From an uncultured Peptococcaceae bacterium (GTDB taxonomy: Bacteria; Bacillota; Dehalobacteriia; UBA4068; JAAVYR01): DNA of 8,798 nucleotides. The notes under the pieces were generated by a model. The model saw only the letters and a program-made list of their open reading frames with translations, did not search any database and was not told the origin of the DNA. The stretch lies in NCBI GenBank assembly GCA_949739465.1, contig CATIYQ010000110.1, positions 1-8,798 of the forward strand. Reading direction: 5' to 3'. Of the stretch, positions 5,845-8,798 are shown piece by piece (the stretch's first letter is position 1; each line of letters starts with the position of its first letter). Position numbers and translations under genes: made by a program.

Positions 5845-5873
5845 TTCTCCATTCATCTCCTTCATAGTATAAT
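5845..5873 (+). promoter_or_regulatory. Probable promoter of the FAD-dependent dehydrogenase gene
   Basis: A perfect -10 TATAAT lies at 5868-5873, about 27 nt before the chosen start codon. The hexamer 17 bp upstream, TTCTCC (5845-5850), is a poor -35 (3 of 6), so the promoter may depend on an activator. No extended -10 TG is present. Confidence 0.55.
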
Positions 5874-5899
5874 GGGATTAGCGCAAAGGAGGAATGGCT

Positions 5900-7531
5900 A
5901 TGCTTTGTATCTCGGATATCAAACTAACCTTAGACCAGGTTGTAAATAAAGACGGCAAACCAACAGAAAAAGAATACCTGCAAAAAAAAATATTAGCCGC
6001 GCTATCCCTAAAACCAACGGATTTGCAGAAAATCACGATTCATAAAAAGTCTCTGGATGCGAGAAAAAAACAGCTATCCTTCATCTACACTGTCCATGTA
6101 ACACTAAAAAATCTCTCCGAAGATAAACTACTGAAAAAGATAAAATCAGCAAAAGTTACCAAGGCAGAACCATACCATTATGCAGTCCCCCGCCTGACAT
6201 TAGAAGATGACAACTGCCGTCCTATCGTCATCGGCTGTGGTCCTGCAGGACTCCTTGCGGGGGTTATCCTAGCAGAGGCAGGGCTTCGTCCCATTCTCCT
6301 GGAACGAGGCTGCCCCGTAAAGCAACGAAAAGCAGACATTGAAACCTTTTGGAAAACGGGAAAACTGAATCCCGACTCCAACGTACAATTTGGACAAGGA
6401 GGAGCCGGCGCCTTTTCCGACGGCAAGCTGACCACCGGCACTAAAGACCACCGAAACCGTAAAGTTTGCGAAGAATTCGTCCAAAGCGGCGCGCCGGAAG
6501 AAATTCTTTATCTGGCAAAACCACACATCGGCACAGATATTTTGCTCACTGTGGTAGAAAACCTCAGCCAAAAAATTATCAATCTGGGTGGAGAAATCCA
6601 CTTTCAAACCAAAATGGAGCAACTAATAATTGAAGACAATCGGGCAACAGGCGTCATCGCTCTTTGCAGGGGAAAGCAAACTGCTTATCAAACCAAACAT
6701 GTTATTTTAGCCGTAGGACACAGCGCGCGGGATACCTTTGCCCATTTATATGAACAGCAGATACAAATGGAACAAAAACCTTTTGCCATCGGTCTTAGAA
6801 TAGAACATCCCCAAGACTATATCAACAAGCTGCAATATGGCAATGCGGCAGAGCACCCTGCCCTTGGTAACGCCGATTATAAAGTTTTCACCCACCTGCC
6901 TAACGGCAGAACCGTCTATTCCTTCTGTATGTGTCCCGGCGGCTTTGTGGTGGCAGCAGCGTCCGAAGAGAGGCACGTAGTCACCAACGGCATGAGCTAT
7001 CACGCCCGAGACGGCGTGAATGCCAACAGCGCAATCCTTGTCAGCGTTACGCCGGCAGATTTTCCCAGCGACCACCCTTTAGCAGGCATCCAGCTGCAAC
7101 GGTCCATAGAACAGAAAGCCTTTGCCATGGCGGGAAACACCTATCACGCCCCTACTCAGGTTTTACAAGACTTTTTGCAGAACCGACCCTCTACTGATTT
7201 TGGCAAAGTTCGCCCTACTTATGAACCGGGCGTTGTCCTCTGCAATCTGACCCACTTATTCCCAGAAGAGCTAACGAAAAGCCTCCAAGAAGGAATTCTT
7301 GCTTTAGATAAACACATGCCCGGCTTCGCCTATGGCGAGGCGCTTCTTACCGCCCCCGAGACCAGAAGTTCTTCCCCCATTCGTATTCCCCGAGATGAGA
7401 CCTATCAGTGCAATATTCGAGGGGTATACCCTTGCGGCGAAGGTCCGGGATATGCCGGAGGCATCATCTCCGCCGCCGTCGACGGCGTCCGCTGCGCGGA
7501 ACAAATCATCAAAACCTACATCCAAAAGTAA
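5900..7531 (+). CDS. FAD-dependent dehydrogenase, COG2509 type
   Basis: This is a 543-residue cytosolic flavoprotein with no known substrate. After a charged N-terminal domain (about 1-95, Lys-rich) comes the FAD-binding motif VIGCGPAGLLAG (110-121) with E135 in LLERG. Next are the family block VQFGQGGAGAFSDGKLTTG (162-180), a second flavin contact VILAVGHSARDT (268-279), FCMCPGGFVV (342-351), PETRSSSPIRIPRD (486-499), and the C-terminal FAD closure CGEGPGYAGGIISAAVDG (512-529). The whole order matches the widespread 'uncharacterised FAD-dependent dehydrogenase' family. I chose the ATG at 5900 because AAAGGAGG (5885-5892) is 7 nt upstream; the ATG at 5894 would leave only 1 nt. A lipoprotein gene follows after 23 nt, probably in the same operon. 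Confidence 0.9.
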   Translation: MLCISDIKLTLDQVVNKDGKPTEKEYLQKKILAALSLKPTDLQKITIHKKSLDARKKQLSFIYTVHVTLKNLSEDKLLKKIKSAKVTKAEPYHYAVPRLTLEDDNCRPIVIGCGPAGLLAGVILAEAGLRPILLERGCPVKQRKADIETFWKTGKLNPDSNVQFGQGGAGAFSDGKLTTGTKDHRNRKVCEEFVQSGAPEEILYLAKPHIGTDILLTVVENLSQKIINLGGEIHFQTKMEQLIIEDNRATGVIALCRGKQTAYQTKHVILAVGHSARDTFAHLYEQQIQMEQKPFAIGLRIEHPQDYINKLQYGNAAEHPALGNADYKVFTHLPNGRTVYSFCMCPGGFVVAAASEERHVVTNGMSYHARDGVNANSAILVSVTPADFPSDHPLAGIQLQRSIEQKAFAMAGNTYHAPTQVLQDFLQNRPSTDFGKVRPTYEPGVVLCNLTHLFPEELTKSLQEGILALDKHMPGFAYGEALLTAPETRSSSPIRIPRDETYQCNIRGVYPCGEGPGYAGGIISAAVDGVRCAEQIIKTYIQK

Positions 7532-7554
7532 TATACCGGGAGGTATCGGAAACG

Positions 7555-8798
7555 ATGAGAAAGCCAAAAAGAACGAAACCAATTCATATATTTTCCCTAC
7601 TGTGGGGGTGTTTCTGTCTATTGGTGCTTTGCAGCTGCGGACAAGAAACCAGGACGCCCACAAACGTCAATGATGAATTAAGAGGAGAAACCAAGGAAAT
7701 CACGCTCTTAGAGCTGCCTCAAGAAACAGATTTACTTTATCTGGGCAGAGAAGGTAACTTTGATTACTTTATTGACCCGACTCTGCCTCAGCAGGAAATC
7801 AAAGTAGCAGTAGATAAGCGCGCCTCTCAATTTTTGAATAAAGTTCATCCCTTTACCATGCTGCAAGTGATTTATGACGCCAATAATCCCCAAGGTATTC
7901 CCGAAATGCGGATTTACACTATCTCCAGCATGAACACCCACTTTTTCTGCGCCATTACCACACCGCCCGGCTTAGATCAGGCAGAGGTTTACGGCAAAGA
8001 GTTTTTAGACAGCTTTCTTTTCACCCGCATTTTCCCGGCGTTAGCTATCAGCGACTATCAGCTACTAGAGGCAAACCTTACACCGCTGGATGAAGAAAAT
8101 CATATATTCGCCCTGACCCTAACCGCCAACCTGATTCCAGACCATACAGAATTCCAACAGTACGGCTACAAGTGGAGCGGTTTCTCGGAAAAAAGCGATA
8201 CCATCACAGGGCAGCAGCTTTCCACCGTGCTTTATCACTATGACGGCGCTTGGGGCTGCTACTTTAACAGCGAGCATAATGTTCCCTTAACGGAGGGCTA
8301 CAGGGAAAATCCTATCATCCCTGAGCGTGAATATGCCTACCAACCGGAAGAAAGCAACTTTGATAATGTTTTTGAAGGCAAGCCCGTCCAGGCGGTTTTC
8401 TATGAAGACGGCAATTTCTCTTATCTAACCCAAACCATATTCGTCATCACCGAGAAATCTCCTGACGGCTCTACCATAGAAAGCGGGTATTTTCGCACCC
8501 AACTGCTGCAATATGAACGGGAAACAGGCTATCAGCGGGAAACGGCAATTCTTGATGATAACTTGCTTTTTCCCAAAGTTATCGGCAGAAATCAGAATAT
8601 GGCATATCTTGCCACCAGCCGCACAGAATACCCCTCCGGAGAGGAACAGGGCAATATCTTACGCTGGGATTTGGATAGCGGCAAAACAGAAACCCTTTTT
8701 GTAAACGCTGCACCCCTTCTCGCTACAACTCAAGAAATTTTTGTGCTGCAATTAGGTGAAACAGCCTCTTATCCAACGGGCATTTATCGGATTCGCAT
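7555..8798 (+). CDS. Large lipoprotein with propeller-like repeats, 3' end missing
   Basis: The frame is open for 414 codons from the ATG at 7555 to the right edge. The N-terminus is basic (RKPKRTK), then hydrophobic, then LVLCSCGQ: a type II signal peptide with C28 as the likely lipidated residue, so the protein should be anchored on the outer face of the membrane. Residues 48-260 match nothing I recognise. From about 275 on, strand-rich units recur in which a strand, a charged turn and an 'LxxYxxxTG' or 'LRWDLDSGK' element alternate (around 283-332, 342-383 and 393-414). These resemble beta-propeller blades, and more may lie beyond the edge. GGGAGG lies 11 nt before the ATG. Its partner or ligand is unknown. 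Confidence 0.7.
   Translation, partial: MRKPKRTKPIHIFSLLWGCFCLLVLCSCGQETRTPTNVNDELRGETKEITLLELPQETDLLYLGREGNFDYFIDPTLPQQEIKVAVDKRASQFLNKVHPFTMLQVIYDANNPQGIPEMRIYTISSMNTHFFCAITTPPGLDQAEVYGKEFLDSFLFTRIFPALAISDYQLLEANLTPLDEENHIFALTLTANLIPDHTEFQQYGYKWSGFSEKSDTITGQQLSTVLYHYDGAWGCYFNSEHNVPLTEGYRENPIIPEREYAYQPEESNFDNVFEGKPVQAVFYEDGNFSYLTQTIFVITEKSPDGSTIESGYFRTQLLQYERETGYQRETAILDDNLLFPKVIGRNQNMAYLATSRTEYPSGEEQGNILRWDLDSGKTETLFVNAAPLLATTQEIFVLQLGETASYPTGIYRIR

Noticed and set aside
5894..5899. Earlier ATG for the FAD-dependent dehydrogenase
   Set aside because: It is only 1 nt after AAAGGAGG, too close for normal initiation; the ATG at 5900 is 7 nt away.
7304..7673. Open frames on both strands spanning the dehydrogenase 3' end and lipoprotein 5' end
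   Set aside because: They overlap the conserved FAD-closure motif and the lipoprotein signal sequence in other frames and have no ribosome site or domain.
8513..8704. Plus-strand 63-codon open frame inside the lipoprotein gene
   Set aside because: It is an out-of-frame shadow of the continuous 414-codon lipoprotein frame and has no ribosome binding site.

Overview
The window looks like chromosomal DNA of a low-to-medium-GC member of the Bacillota, most likely an anaerobic Clostridia-like lineage. Supporting signs are strong AAGGAGG-type ribosome binding sites, an FMN (RFN) riboswitch ahead of a riboflavin S component, two stand-alone ECF-transporter S components with no local EcfA/EcfT genes, an SdpI-family membrane protein, and a short serA of the type common in clostridia. 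The species cannot be fixed from sequence alone. I see no tRNA, rRNA, CRISPR array, transposase, integrase or attachment site.

Layout, left to right. (1) A gene on the minus strand, cut by the left edge, encodes a cytosolic member of the zinc-dependent phospholipase C-like family. It is divergent from a plus-strand single-domain rhodanese gene that ends at a 12-bp terminator hairpin. (2) A minus-strand block reads ribU (riboflavin S component) then an SdpI-family gene. ribU has a consensus-like promoter, an FMN riboswitch, an intrinsic terminator and a further hairpin over its Shine-Dalgarno. (3) Immediately upstream on the same strand lies serC-serA-S component: two serine biosynthesis enzymes plus an ECF S component of unknown substrate. 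No terminator separates that third gene from the ribU promoter. (4) A 236-bp divergent control region separates serC from a plus-strand pair. The pair is a COG2509-type FAD-dependent dehydrogenase, then a large lipoprotein cut by the right edge that is predicted to carry propeller-like repeats.

How the genes relate. serA and serC catalyse the first two steps from 3-phosphoglycerate to phosphoserine; the third enzyme, SerB, is not in the window. RibU and the second S component would both need an EcfA-EcfA'-EcfT module encoded elsewhere. The riboswitch should switch ribU off when FMN is abundant and may also stop read-through from the serine operon. The SdpI-family gene lies behind ribU, and its ribosome binding site is exactly complementary to a sequence 43 nt upstream. 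This suggests poor translation from ribU read-through mRNA and better translation from a shorter transcript.

No clearly new biological system is visible. The observations most worth following are the regulatory architecture around ribU and the SdpI-family gene, the uncharacterised S component in the serine operon, the 21-bp-phased repeat between the divergent promoters, and the dehydrogenase-lipoprotein pair.
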